Below are positions 1 through 6,627 of a DNA stretch of 6,627 nucleotides, piece by piece. Both the position numbers and the translations under genes were made by a program. Origin of the DNA: Burkholderiales bacterium (GTDB lineage: Bacteria > Pseudomonadota > Gammaproteobacteria > Burkholderiales > Casimicrobiaceae); the NCBI GenBank assembly GCA_031277445.1, contig JAITMH010000136.1, positions 1 to 6,627 on the forward strand. The letters run 5' to 3'. The notes beneath the pieces are model-generated. The model did no database searches. It was given only the letters and a program-made list of their open reading frames with translations, and was not told the DNA's origin. Numbering within the stretch: position 1 is the first letter of the stretch; every line of letters begins with the position of its first letter.

Positions 1-570
1 TATTTTTTCTTCGGTAAGGCTTATCCGGGACTTGTTTCAATCGTTGTTGCGATTGTGGCGGCGGTTTTCGTGTTTCATGCGATGCTGGCGGTACGAAAGT
101 TTCCGATCAATTACCGGCAGTTCAGAGTTTTTCGCGCACACGCAAAGTCAATGAACCACGGCGATACGACGTTGTGGATGTGGCAGGTCTATACAGGCTT
201 TGCGATGTTCTTCCTGGCTTCGGCGCATCTTTATCAGATGATGGTGTGGCCGCAGGAAATCGGCCCCTTTGGTTCGGGCGGTCGGATGTGGGTTGACGGA
301 TTGTGGCCGTTTTATCTTGTGCTGTTGTTGCTGGTTGAGTTTCATGGCGGCATCGGTTTGTACCGGCTGGCGGTGAAATGGTGCTGGCCGAACGCCAGCC
401 GCGAATTCCTGAAGAAAATCAAATGGGCGATAACGGCGTTCTTCCTCGTTCTGGGGCTTGCTACGTTGGGAGCGTACATGAAGATCGGTTACGAAAACCA
501 AGACAAATACCTGAACGGTGAGCAATACACCCCGACATGGGTACAGCAAGGTGAGGGGAGAGCGAGATGA
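1..570 (+). CDS. frdC: Fumarate reductase di-haem cytochrome b subunit (FrdC), 5'-truncated
   Basis: This is the membrane anchor of a quinol:fumarate reductase (or succinate:quinone reductase); it carries two haems b, binds the quinone and holds FrdAB on the cytoplasmic side of the membrane. The frame is open from base 1, so the true start lies outside the window and the GTG at 55 is internal. 189 residues are visible. Haem-ligand histidines are at visible residues 26 (FHAMLAV), 76 (ASAHLY) and 115 (VEFHGG). Their spacings of 50 and 39 equal those of H93, H143 and H182 in Wolinella succinogenes FrdC, recalled from memory. At that offset about 67 residues are missing, including the first haem ligand. 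E113 sits where Wolinella has the E-pathway glutamate E180. Hydrophobic segments lie near residues 11-31, 61-85, 100-124 and 142-160. The stop TGA overlaps the frdA start. Family assignment is very secure; direction of catalysis is inferred from context. Confidence 0.95.
   Translation, partial: YFFFGKAYPGLVSIVVAIVAAVFVFHAMLAVRKFPINYRQFRVFRAHAKSMNHGDTTLWMWQVYTGFAMFFLASAHLYQMMVWPQEIGPFGSGGRMWVDGLWPFYLVLLLLVEFHGGIGLYRLAVKWCWPNASREFLKKIKWAITAFFLVLGLATLGAYMKIGYENQDKYLNGEQYTPTWVQQGEGRAR
553..560 (+). promoter_or_regulatory. Ribosome binding site of frdA inside the end of frdC
   Basis: The purine-rich GAGGGGAG lies six bases before the frdA ATG at 567 and inside the last codons of frdC. The frdA start and frdC stop share bases in ATGA (567-570). 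Together these fix the frdA start and suggest translational coupling of anchor and flavoprotein. Confidence 0.75.
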
Positions 571-2558
571 AGGTTATTTTTACCGATGTGTTGGTGATTG
601 GTGGCGGACTGGCCGGTTTGCGGATGGGAATCGGCGCGAAGCGGCGCGGTCATGAGGTGATTGTGTTGTCGCTGGTGCCTCCGAAACGCTCTCACTCGGC
701 GGCGGCGCAAGGCGGAATGCAGGCGTCGCTGGCGAATGTGATTAAAGGGCAGGGCGACAGCGAGGACGTTCATTTTGAGGATACGGTGCGCGGCAGCGAC
801 TGGGGCGCCGATCAGGATGTCGCCCGGATGTTTGTGAATACCGCACCGAAGGCGGTGCGCGAATTGGCGGCTTGGGGCTTGCCCTGGAGTCGGGTGGCGC
901 CGGGCGACCGGGAGGTCATCATCAACAGTCAGCGGGTGACGATTACCGAACGCGAAGAAGCGCGTGGACTGGTCGCACAGCGCGATTTCGGCGGTACCAA
1001 AAAATGGCGGACTTGCTATGTGTCGGACGGAACCGGCCACGCGATGCTTTATACCGCCAGTGATCGGGCGATTGCCGAGGGCATCGAAGTTCACGAGCGT
1101 GCCGAAGCGATTGCGCTGATTCACGACGGCAAGCGTTGCTATGGCGCGGTCGTCCGCGATTTGATTACCGGCGAATTGCGTGCGTATCTTGCCAAGGCGA
1201 CAGCGATTGCCACCGGCGGCGCGGGCAGGCTGTACAGCATTACGACCAACGCTGTGATTTGCGAAGGCATCGGCCACGCGATTGCGCTGGAAACCGGTGT
1301 GGCGTGCCTCGGCAACATGGAAGCCGTGCAGTTCCACCCGACGGGTATCGTTCCGGTCGGCATTCTGATGACTGAAGGTTGTCGTGGTGATGGCGGTTTG
1401 TTGCGCGACGTTGATGGTCATCGCTTCATGCCTGATTATGAACCTGAAAAGAAAGAATTGGCGTCGCGTGACGTGGTGTCGCGCCGGATGGAAGAACACA
1501 TCCGCAAAGGCAAGGGCGTCAAGTCGCGCTTCGGCGAACATCTGTGGCTTGACGTGACTTTGCTGGGACGCAAACACATCGAACACAATCTGCGCGAGAT
1601 CAAGGAAATCTGCGAAAGTTTCCTGGGGATTGATCCTGCCGAGAAGTGGATTCCGGTGCGTCCGGCGCAGCACTACACGATGGGCGGTGTGCGCACCAAC
1701 CATACCGGCGAATCGCCGCATCTGAAAGGCTTGTTTGCGGCGGGTGAGGCGGCGTGTTGGGATTTGCACGGGTTTAACCGGCTCGGCGGAAACTCGGTGG
1801 CGGAAACGGTGGTGGCCGGCATGATCGTCGGCGAGTTCATTGCCGATTTCTGCGACAAGCCGGAAAACACGGTTGATGCGCCGATTGGATTGGCTCAGGA
1901 ATTCGTCGAGCGTGAGGAAGCAAAATTAAAGACGCTTCTGAACGGCAACGGCGCCGAAAACGCTTTCAAGCTCAACACCGAAATGCAGGACATCATGACC
2001 CGTTCGGTCGGTATCTTCCGCAACGGCGAAGCGCTGAAAGAAGGTGTGGAGAATCTGCAAAAACTGCTGGAGCGCAGCCGCAACATCGGGCTGACCAGCA
2101 AGGCGCCGGGCGTTAATCCCGAACTGGTGGCGGCATACCGGACGCAGAAGATGATCAAGCTGGCGTTGACGGTCGCGTATGGCGCGTTGCAGCGGACGGA
2201 GAGCCGTGGCGCACATTTCCGTGAGGATTATCCGAACCGCGACGACCAAAACTGGCTGAAGCGCACACTGTCTTTCTGGCGCGATGAGAACGCGACGTTG
2301 CCTGAATTGCAATACGAAACGTTTGACGTGATGAAGATGGAACTGCCGCCGGGATGGCGCGGTTATGGCGCCAAGGATTACATCGACCATCCCGACACGG
2401 CCAAACGGCAGGCGGAAATCGAGGAACTCAGGAAACGGATGGAAGGCGAGGGCAAGGATCGCTTTGCGGTTCAGGAAGCGCTGATGTCCTTCAGGGACAA
2501 ACTGCCCGAAAACCTGCGCGGTCTTAACGAGCGCATTGACGAACCTTTGAACGGATGA
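567..2558 (+). CDS. frdA: Fumarate reductase flavoprotein subunit (FrdA)
   Basis: Catalytic subunit that reduces fumarate to succinate (or the reverse) with covalently bound FAD on the cytoplasmic face of the FrdCAB complex. It has 663 residues, close to the roughly 656 of Wolinella FrdA. The N-terminal dinucleotide fold has GGGLAG at 12-17, and the covalent FAD histidine is H43 in the motif [10 protein letters not shown]. Active-site residues known from the family are all present: H257 (FHPTG), T269 and E270 ([10 protein letters not shown]), the proton-donor arginine R301 ([11 protein letters not shown]), H369 (QHYTMGG) and R405 ([10 protein letters not shown]). All but the last (R404 there) fall at the same number as in Wolinella, as I recall it. 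The C-terminal part carries the family motif RTESRGAH. It overlaps frdC by four bases and precedes frdB by seven. The HPTG and ESRGAH motifs are shared with succinate dehydrogenase, so the frd name rests on overall similarity and neighbours. Confidence 0.97.
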   Translation: MKVIFTDVLVIGGGLAGLRMGIGAKRRGHEVIVLSLVPPKRSHSAAAQGGMQASLANVIKGQGDSEDVHFEDTVRGSDWGADQDVARMFVNTAPKAVRELAAWGLPWSRVAPGDREVIINSQRVTITEREEARGLVAQRDFGGTKKWRTCYVSDGTGHAMLYTASDRAIAEGIEVHERAEAIALIHDGKRCYGAVVRDLITGELRAYLAKATAIATGGAGRLYSITTNAVICEGIGHAIALETGVACLGNMEAVQFHPTGIVPVGILMTEGCRGDGGLLRDVDGHRFMPDYEPEKKELASRDVVSRRMEEHIRKGKGVKSRFGEHLWLDVTLLGRKHIEHNLREIKEICESFLGIDPAEKWIPVRPAQHYTMGGVRTNHTGESPHLKGLFAAGEAACWDLHGFNRLGGNSVAETVVAGMIVGEFIADFCDKPENTVDAPIGLAQEFVEREEAKLKTLLNGNGAENAFKLNTEMQDIMTRSVGIFRNGEALKEGVENLQKLLERSRNIGLTSKAPGVNPELVAAYRTQKMIKLALTVAYGALQRTESRGAHFREDYPNRDDQNWLKRTLSFWRDENATLPELQYETFDVMKMELPPGWRGYGAKDYIDHPDTAKRQAEIEELRKRMEGEGKDRFAVQEALMSFRDKLPENLRGLNERIDEPLNG

Positions 2559-2565
2559 GCCAGAA

Positions 2566-3330
2566 ATGAGCGACGACCAAAAAAACACCGCGTCGGGCGG
2601 GCAAACCCGGCAACGGATGCTGACTTTCCATATTCTGCGCTATAACCCGCAGGATCCGGACAGCAAGCCGCGCATGCAGTCTTATCAGTTGGAAGAAGCC
2701 GAAGGCATGACGCTCTTTCTGGCGTTGAGCGAAATCCGCGAACATCAAGACCCGACGCTGCAATACGATTTCGTTTGCCGCGCCGGAATTTGCGGCAGTT
2801 GTTCAATGCTGATCAATGGCCGTCCCGGATTGGCTTGTCGAACCTTGACCAAGGAATTGGGCACCGACATTACGCTGGCGCCGTTGCCGGTGTTTGAACA
2901 CATCGGCGACTTGTCGGTCAACACCGGCAAGTGGATGCGCGGGATGAGCGAGCGTCTTGAAACCTGGGTGCATGCGAAGGAAGAAGAAGTCAACCTGAGC
3001 AAGGCCGAAACCCGTATGGATCCCGAACTCGCCGATAAAATTTACGAGTTGGACCGTTGCGTCGAATGCGGCTCGTGCGTGGCGGCATGCGGCACGGCGC
3101 AGATGCGGAACGACTTCGTGGGGGCGGTCGGCATGAACAAAGTTGCGCGTTTCAAACTCGATCCGCGTGATGCGCGTACCGACGACGATTTTTACGAATT
3201 GGTGGGTGACGACAGCGGCGTGTTCGGTTGCATGTCGTTGTTGGGCTGCCATGATGTGTGTCCAAAAGAATTGCCGCTGCAAACGCAAATCGCGTTTCTG
3301 AGAAGGAAGATGGTCACGATCAAAAGTTAA
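2566..3330 (+). CDS. frdB: Fumarate reductase iron-sulfur subunit (FrdB)
   Basis: Electron-transfer subunit linking the haems of FrdC to the FAD of FrdA. It has 254 residues. The N-terminal ferredoxin-like domain has the [2Fe-2S] ligands C71, C76, C79 and C91. The C-terminal domain has C165, C168, C171 and C175 (DRCVECGSCVAAC), then C222, C228 and C232 (GCMSLLGCHDVCP). By family knowledge C165, C168, C171 and C232 bind [4Fe-4S], and C175, C222 and C228 bind [3Fe-4S]. The C-terminus (FLRRKMVTIKS) matches the end of Wolinella FrdB, so it is complete. The ATG at 2566 follows frdA by seven bases, with a weak GGATGAG six bases upstream. It adds about 14 polar residues compared with Wolinella; an ATG at 2617 (M18) aligns better with the Wolinella start, so the start is uncertain. 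Confidence 0.97.
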   Translation: MSDDQKNTASGGQTRQRMLTFHILRYNPQDPDSKPRMQSYQLEEAEGMTLFLALSEIREHQDPTLQYDFVCRAGICGSCSMLINGRPGLACRTLTKELGTDITLAPLPVFEHIGDLSVNTGKWMRGMSERLETWVHAKEEEVNLSKAETRMDPELADKIYELDRCVECGSCVAACGTAQMRNDFVGAVGMNKVARFKLDPRDARTDDDFYELVGDDSGVFGCMSLLGCHDVCPKELPLQTQIAFLRRKMVTIKS

Positions 3331-3344
3331 GGAAAAACATTATT

Positions 3345-3373
3345 ATCCCCGCATCAGCGGGGATGGTTCTTTT
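3345..3373 (+). terminator. Perfect 8-bp hairpin with short T-rich tail between frdB and aspA
   Basis: ATCCCCGC (3345-3352) and GCGGGGAT (3357-3364) are perfect reverse complements around the loop ATCA. Two G-U pairs and one A-U pair could lengthen the stem on RNA. TTCTTTT follows after two G residues, at 3367-3373. It begins 15 bases after the frdB stop and lies 60 bases before aspA, so it could partly terminate frdCAB transcripts or protect their 3' ends. The T-tract is interrupted, so termination would be weak. The 20-base shape also resembles dispersed palindromes (REP-like or neisserial dRS3-like) and the palindromic core of type I-E CRISPR repeats; only one copy is present here. Confidence 0.5.
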
Positions 3374-3432
3374 GGGCGTTGAAAACCGACGCAAAAACCA
3401 GGGTGAGAAGCTGAAAGGTAAGGTTGAGAACA

Positions 3433-4836
3433 ATGAGTCGAATTGAAAAAGATTTTCTTGGAGAGCGGGAATTGCCCGATAACGTGTATTACGGCGTACA
3501 AACATTACGAGGCAAAGAGAATTTTTACATCACCGGACGGCCTATGTCGGGAGAGCCTGTCATGGTCAAAGGGCTGGCGTATGTAAAAAAAGCGGCGGCA
3601 ATGGCCAACCGTGATTGCGGTGTGCTGGATCCCAAGGTGGCCGAGGCGATCATCAAGGCGTGTGACCGCTTGATTGCCGGCGAGTTTATGGATCAGTTCG
3701 TCACCGACTTTATTCAGGGCGGCGCCGGCACCTCCGTCAACATGAATACCAACGAAGTCATCGCCAACATCGCGTTGGAGTCGATGGGCAAACCCAAAGG
3801 CGATTACGCAACGGTCAGCCCGAACGACCACGTTAACTGTTCGCAATCCACCAACGATTCCTATCCGACAGCGTTTCATCTGGCGCTGCTTCTGCGGCTG
3901 AAAGAATGCGCGAAAACCCTGCGCGAATTGCAGGACGCTTTTTACGCCAAGGGTAAGGAATTCGACAGGGTGTTGAAGATGGGACGGACGCACTTGCAGG
4001 ACGCTGTGCCGATGTCGCTGGGCGCCGAGTTTCATGGTTTTGCAACGTCGATCGGTGAGGAAATCGCGCTCATTGAAGCGTCCTACGACATGTTGCGCGA
4101 AGTCAATCTTGGCGCGACGGCAATCGGAACGTCGGTCAATGCGCCGAAAGGGTATCCCAAACTGGCGGTCGAGTATCTTTCCCAAGTGACCGGCGAAAAA
4201 TTTGTTTTGTCGAGTGATTTGATCGAAGCGACTTCCGATTGCGGCGACTATGTACATCTTTCCGGTGTGTTGAAACGGACAGCAGTGAAGTTGACCAAAA
4301 TATGCAACGATTTGCGGATGCTGGCTTCCGGCCCGCGTTGCGGCCTGAGCGAAATCAATCTGCCGCAGTTGCAGCCGGGTTCGTCGATCATGCCGGGTAA
4401 AGTCAATCCTGTGATTCCGGAAGTGGTCAACCAAACCTGTTTCTACGTGATAGGAATGGATTTGACCGTCACATTGGCGGCATCAGCCGGTCAGTTGCAG
4501 TTGAATGTGATGGAGCCGGTGATTGCTTATGCGCTGTTCAGCTCGATGACCACGATGCAAAACGCCGTCAAGAGCTTGACGGAGCAGTGCGTGAAAGGCA
4601 TCACGGCCAACAAGGAACGCACCGAAGCGATGGTGTTGGGCTCATTGGGGATTGTGACCCAGTTGAATCCGATTCTTGGCTACAAGCAATGCGCGGAAAT
4701 TGCGCGGGAAGGGTACTTACAAAACAAATCGATTCACGATATTGTAGTGAAGGAAAGAAAGTTGCTCACGCAGCAAAAATGGGATGAAGTTTTCTCGTTT
4801 GACAACTTGATCAATCCGCAGTTCATCAAAAGCTAA
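3433..4836 (+). CDS. aspA: Aspartate ammonia-lyase (aspartase)
   Basis: Cytoplasmic homotetrameric enzyme that converts L-aspartate reversibly to fumarate and ammonium, feeding fumarate to the reductase upstream. From the ATG at 3433 it has 467 residues, near the 468 to 478 of known aspartases. That start has AAGG nine bases upstream; a TTG at 3424 in the same frame is less likely. Superfamily motifs are present: GAGTSVNMNTNE (97-108), SQSTND (137-142), GRTHLQDAVP (184-193) and the signature loop GSSIMPGKVNP (316-326), with the expected catalytic base S318 and the substrate-binding K323 and N325. Aspartase rather than fumarase is supported by QDAVP, by AGQLQLNVMEPVIAYALF and by the C-terminal GIVTQLNPILGY, which resemble E. 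coli AspA. dcuA follows 18 bases later, the same aspA-dcuA order known in E. coli. No clear promoter is visible in the 102 bases before it. Confidence 0.95.
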   Translation: MSRIEKDFLGERELPDNVYYGVQTLRGKENFYITGRPMSGEPVMVKGLAYVKKAAAMANRDCGVLDPKVAEAIIKACDRLIAGEFMDQFVTDFIQGGAGTSVNMNTNEVIANIALESMGKPKGDYATVSPNDHVNCSQSTNDSYPTAFHLALLLRLKECAKTLRELQDAFYAKGKEFDRVLKMGRTHLQDAVPMSLGAEFHGFATSIGEEIALIEASYDMLREVNLGATAIGTSVNAPKGYPKLAVEYLSQVTGEKFVLSSDLIEATSDCGDYVHLSGVLKRTAVKLTKICNDLRMLASGPRCGLSEINLPQLQPGSSIMPGKVNPVIPEVVNQTCFYVIGMDLTVTLAASAGQLQLNVMEPVIAYALFSSMTTMQNAVKSLTEQCVKGITANKERTEAMVLGSLGIVTQLNPILGYKQCAEIAREGYLQNKSIHDIVVKERKLLTQQKWDEVFSFDNLINPQFIKS

Positions 4837-4843
4837 CCTTAAC

Positions 4844-4849
4844 AGGAGG
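4844..4849 (+). promoter_or_regulatory. Consensus Shine-Dalgarno of dcuA
   Basis: AGGAGG lies five bases before the dcuA ATG at 4855, in the 18-base aspA-dcuA gap. It is the strongest ribosome binding site in the window and suggests efficient translation of the transporter from a shared aspA-dcuA message. Confidence 0.85.
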
Positions 4850-4854
4850 CAGTT

Positions 4855-6171
4855 ATGGATTTCATGGTAATCCTTCATTTGGCCATTGTTCTGGCGGCGA
4901 TTTTCCTGGGCGCACGCCTGGGGAGTATCGGCATCGGCTACGCGGGCGGTTTGGGCGTGCTGGCGCTGGCCTTGATTGGCGTCAAGCCGGGATCCATCCC
5001 GATTGATGTCATTCTCGTGATCATGTCCGTGATCGCGGCCATCGGCGCCATGCAAGTCGCCGGCGGCATCGACTTTCTGGTGGTCGTCACCGAGAAGTTT
5101 TTGCGTAAACATCCGAAGTACATTACCTATCTGGCGCCTATCGTCACGTATTTCATGACGCTGATGGCGGGCACCGGGCACACGGCGTTTTCGACGCTGC
5201 CGGTGATCGCCGAAGTTGCCAAAGAGCAGGGCGTGCGTCCTTCACGGCCATTGTCGATTGCCGTGGTGTCGTCGCAAATCGCCATTACCGCTTCGCCGAT
5301 TTCGGCGGCGGTGGTGTTCTTCTCCGGCGTGATGGAACCTTTGGGCGTGGGTTACCTTGATATCCTGATGATCTGCATACCGACGACCTTGTTGGCGGTG
5401 ATTTTGACCTCGTTCCTTTCCAACTTCCTGGGCAAAGACTTGAAAGACGATCCGGTTTATCTGGATCGTTTGTCCAAAGGCCTGGTGGTGATGCGCGGCG
5501 TCAGCAACATCAAAGTCACGCCGATGGGAAAACGCTCGGTCTGGATTTTCCTTTTTGCGATTGTTATGGTGATGCTTTACGCCACGCTGATCAGCGATAA
5601 AGTTGGCTGGACCTGGCTGAAAGAGAGCATTCCCCTGACGCGAGATCACGCCATTTACGTCATCATGTTGACTACGGCGACGGCGATCACCTTCTTCTGC
5701 CGGATTGACGCCGGCAACGTGTTGAGCGCCTCGACGTTCAAATCCGGTATGAGCGCCTGCGTTTGTATCCTGGGTGTGGCATGGCTTGGCACGACGTTCG
5801 TCAGCGCCCACGAAGCCGGTATCAAGGAATTGGCGGGAGGCTTGTTGCAAACAACACCCTGGCTGCTGGCGGTGGCATTGTTCTTCGCGTCGATGCTGCT
5901 TTATTCGCAGGCGGCAACCGCTCGTGCGTTGATGCCGCTGGCGATTTCGATAGGCGCACCGCCGGTAGCGCTGGTCGGATCATTTGCGGCAGTGTCGGCG
6001 TTGTTCGTGTTGCCGACCTACCCGACGTTGTTGGCGGCGGTGGAAATGGACGACACCGGTTCGACACGGATCGGTAAATACGTGTTCAACCATCCGTTCT
6101 TCATCCCCGGAGTGGTGTGCATTGCGCTGGCGGTGTTCTTCGGCTTTATGCTTGCTCCCATAGTGTTGTAA
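4855..6171 (+). CDS. dcuA: Anaerobic C4-dicarboxylate transporter DcuA
   Basis: Inner-membrane carrier of the Dcu family, which exchanges or takes up aspartate, fumarate, malate and succinate. It has 438 residues, compared with 433 for E. coli DcuA, and is hydrophobic throughout with many membrane segments. Stretches nearly identical to E. coli DcuA as I recall it include AIFLGARLG (15-23), GVKPGSIPIDV (42-52), AMQVAGGID (65-73), PKYITYLAPIVTYF (87-100), AEVAKEQGVRPSRPLS starting at 119, LLYSQAATARALMP ending near 360, LPTYPTLLAAV from 386 and FNHPFFIPG from 411. The match is closer to DcuA than to DcuB, whose equivalents of these stretches differ. In E. coli DcuA is mainly linked to aspartate and succinate exchange and DcuB to fumarate/succinate antiport; the adjacent aspA fits an aspartate role. 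A strong terminator follows 24 bases after the stop, so this is the last gene of the unit. Confidence 0.95.
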   Translation: MDFMVILHLAIVLAAIFLGARLGSIGIGYAGGLGVLALALIGVKPGSIPIDVILVIMSVIAAIGAMQVAGGIDFLVVVTEKFLRKHPKYITYLAPIVTYFMTLMAGTGHTAFSTLPVIAEVAKEQGVRPSRPLSIAVVSSQIAITASPISAAVVFFSGVMEPLGVGYLDILMICIPTTLLAVILTSFLSNFLGKDLKDDPVYLDRLSKGLVVMRGVSNIKVTPMGKRSVWIFLFAIVMVMLYATLISDKVGWTWLKESIPLTRDHAIYVIMLTTATAITFFCRIDAGNVLSASTFKSGMSACVCILGVAWLGTTFVSAHEAGIKELAGGLLQTTPWLLAVALFFASMLLYSQAATARALMPLAISIGAPPVALVGSFAAVSALFVLPTYPTLLAAVEMDDTGSTRIGKYVFNHPFFIPGVVCIALAVFFGFMLAPIVL

Positions 6172-6195
6172 GTTGTTGCGTTGTAAGTGAGATAG

Positions 6196-6223
6196 CGGAG
6201 CGCCCTTCGGGGCGCTTCGTTTT
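6196..6223 (+). terminator. Rho-independent terminator with UUCG tetraloop after dcuA
   Basis: AGCGCCC (6199-6205) pairs with GGGCGCT (6210-6216) around TTCG, closed by C-G: the very stable cUUCGg tetraloop. Outer bases 6196-6198 pair with 6217-6219 through one G-U and two G-C pairs, giving a ten-pair stem. TTTT follows at 6220-6223. It sits 24 bases after the dcuA stop. On the minus strand the same hairpin is not followed by a T-run, so it is not a convincing terminator for the convergent gene. Confidence 0.9.
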
Positions 6224-6299
6224 GTCCATTTCATTTTGACAGAAGGGATAGGCAGAGATTGGGGATTCTGTATCTGGAAGAAAACTCAAACCCGCAGCT
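6224..6299. other. Short intergenic spacer between convergent genes
   Basis: This stretch lies between the dcuA terminator and the stop of the minus-strand WG gene. I see no hairpin with a T-run on the minus strand, no promoter-like pair and no convincing small reading frame, so how the WG-gene transcript ends is not visible. Confidence 0.5.
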
Positions 6300-6627
6300 T
6301 TATTTTTTGCATCCCGAGAGCTCGTGCTCTTCGCACATTTGGGCAAGGCTTTTTATTGACCAGATTATTTCGTTACGGCTGTTTTTCAAAACCCTGAATC
6401 CGCATATTCTCTCTGCCAATGCAATGGTTTCGCCTGCCGCGTTGATGTACCGTTCGTTCTCGTAACCCCTTTCTTCGCTTTCTTCTTTGACTTTTGCCAA
6501 ACCGTTGGCGGTAAAAGCGTGAGCCACCTTAAATTTTGGCGGAATGACCCATTCGCCCTGAGCATTGATGTAACCCCATCGCCCGTTTTCCTTGGCACCT
6601 GCCAAACCGTTGGCGCTAAAAGGCCAA
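6300..6627 (-). CDS. WG-repeat protein, C-terminal end (5' part outside window)
   Basis: The minus-strand frame is open to the window edge and ends with TAA at 6302-6300, giving 108 visible residues. The TTG at 6605 reads as an internal leucine of the repeat, not a start. The first visible unit contains SANGLAGAKENGRWGYINAQ followed by GEWVIPPKF, a classic WG repeat (named for its Trp-Gly pair). Thirty-five residues later a second, degenerate unit begins with TANGLAKVKEES and contains RYINAAGE, but the Trp-Gly pair is lost. The last roughly 40 residues are not repeat-like and contain three cysteines (RICGF, QMCEEHE, SGCKK). WG-repeat proteins are often found in Gram-negative bacteria, often as surface or host-interaction proteins or of unknown role; no function can be assigned here. 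No signal peptide can be judged because the N-terminus is missing. It is convergent with dcuA and unlikely to share its function. Confidence 0.85.
   Translation of the reverse strand, partial: WPFSANGLAGAKENGRWGYINAQGEWVIPPKFKVAHAFTANGLAKVKEESEERGYENERYINAAGETIALAERICGFRVLKNSRNEIIWSIKSLAQMCEEHELSGCKK
6496..6621. repeat. 105-base-spaced direct repeat within the WG gene
   Basis: Bases 6496-6516 and 6601-6621 match at 20 of 21 positions; both begin GCCAAACCGTTGGCG and the single difference is G versus C at 6511 and 6616. The spacing of 105 bases is exactly 35 codons. On the minus strand the copies encode (F)(T/S)ANGLA, the start of each WG unit. The intervening sequence is more diverged. Confidence 0.85.

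Noticed and set aside
489..1769. 426-codon open frame on the minus strand opposite frdA
   Set aside because: Its translation is arginine-, histidine- and alanine-rich with no recognisable family, and it lies wholly antisense to a gene with every catalytic residue in place. It is a by-product of GC-biased codon positions.
3345..3364. CRISPR array
   Set aside because: The palindrome resembles a type I-E repeat core, but there is one copy only, with no spacer periodicity and no cas genes in the window.
3424..3432. TTG at 3424 as the aspA start
   Set aside because: The ATG at 3433 gives the expected aspartase N-terminus and has AAGG at a suitable distance, whereas the TTG overlaps that ribosome binding site.
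3331..3432. Promoter or FNR site for aspA
   Set aside because: I found TTGAAA near 3380 but no matching -10 element at a usable distance and no FNR-type palindrome, so no promoter is called.
3258..3446. 62-codon plus-strand frame across the frdB-aspA junction
   Set aside because: It overlaps the end of frdB in another frame and runs through the hairpin; the translation is lysine- and asparagine-rich with no family features. FrdB ends normally, so it is not a frameshifted extension.
3505..4434. 309-codon open frame on the minus strand opposite aspA
   Set aside because: It is antisense to a complete aspartase, has no recognisable motifs and has the same low-complexity basic composition as the other shadow frames.
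6259..6465. 68-codon plus-strand frame after the dcuA terminator
   Set aside because: It is opposite the WG-repeat coding frame, which is clearly real, and has no good ribosome binding site or recognisable product.
1..6627. Mobile element, phage, defence or toxin-antitoxin system
   Set aside because: There is no transposase, integrase, terminal inverted repeat, tRNA or defence-like gene; all space is taken by metabolic genes and the WG-repeat gene.

Overview
The window holds a compact anaerobic C4-dicarboxylate and aspartate metabolism locus on the plus strand, followed by the end of an unrelated WG-repeat gene on the minus strand. The plus-strand order is frdC (5' end cut off by the window), frdA, frdB, a 102-base gap with a perfect hairpin, aspA, dcuA, and a strong intrinsic terminator. 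The genes look intact apart from those cut by the window edges.

The organism is most likely a Gram-negative proteobacterium. The fumarate reductase is of the Wolinella succinogenes type: one di-haem cytochrome b subunit, order C-A-B, and key residues that fall at the same numbers or at a constant offset. The transporter instead resembles enteric DcuA. Wolinella-type Frd next to aspA-dcuA, moderately GC-rich codon use and a WG-repeat neighbour would fit a betaproteobacterium (Rhodocyclales or Neisseriales), but this is inference and the genus cannot be fixed from the sequence.

Region by region: bases 1-570 encode the last 189 residues of the membrane anchor FrdC. Its stop overlaps the frdA start (ATGA), so the two are probably translationally coupled. 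frdA (567-2558) encodes the flavoprotein and frdB (2566-3330), seven bases later, the three-cluster iron-sulfur subunit. A 20-base palindrome (3345-3364) separates the frd genes from aspA (3433-4836), and dcuA (4855-6171) follows after 18 bases with a consensus Shine-Dalgarno. A UUCG-loop hairpin and T-run (6196-6223) end the unit. The convergent gene at 6300-6627 is the C-terminal end of a WG-repeat protein.

Together the genes make biochemical sense. DcuA can bring in aspartate or fumarate in exchange for succinate, AspA deaminates aspartate to fumarate and ammonium, and the membrane-bound FrdCAB reduces fumarate to succinate with electrons from a quinol. This is a known type of pathway. I see no previously undescribed system here. 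The points worth a second look are the palindrome between frdB and aspA, the single-locus grouping of the pathway, and the near-identical DNA repeat inside the WG gene.
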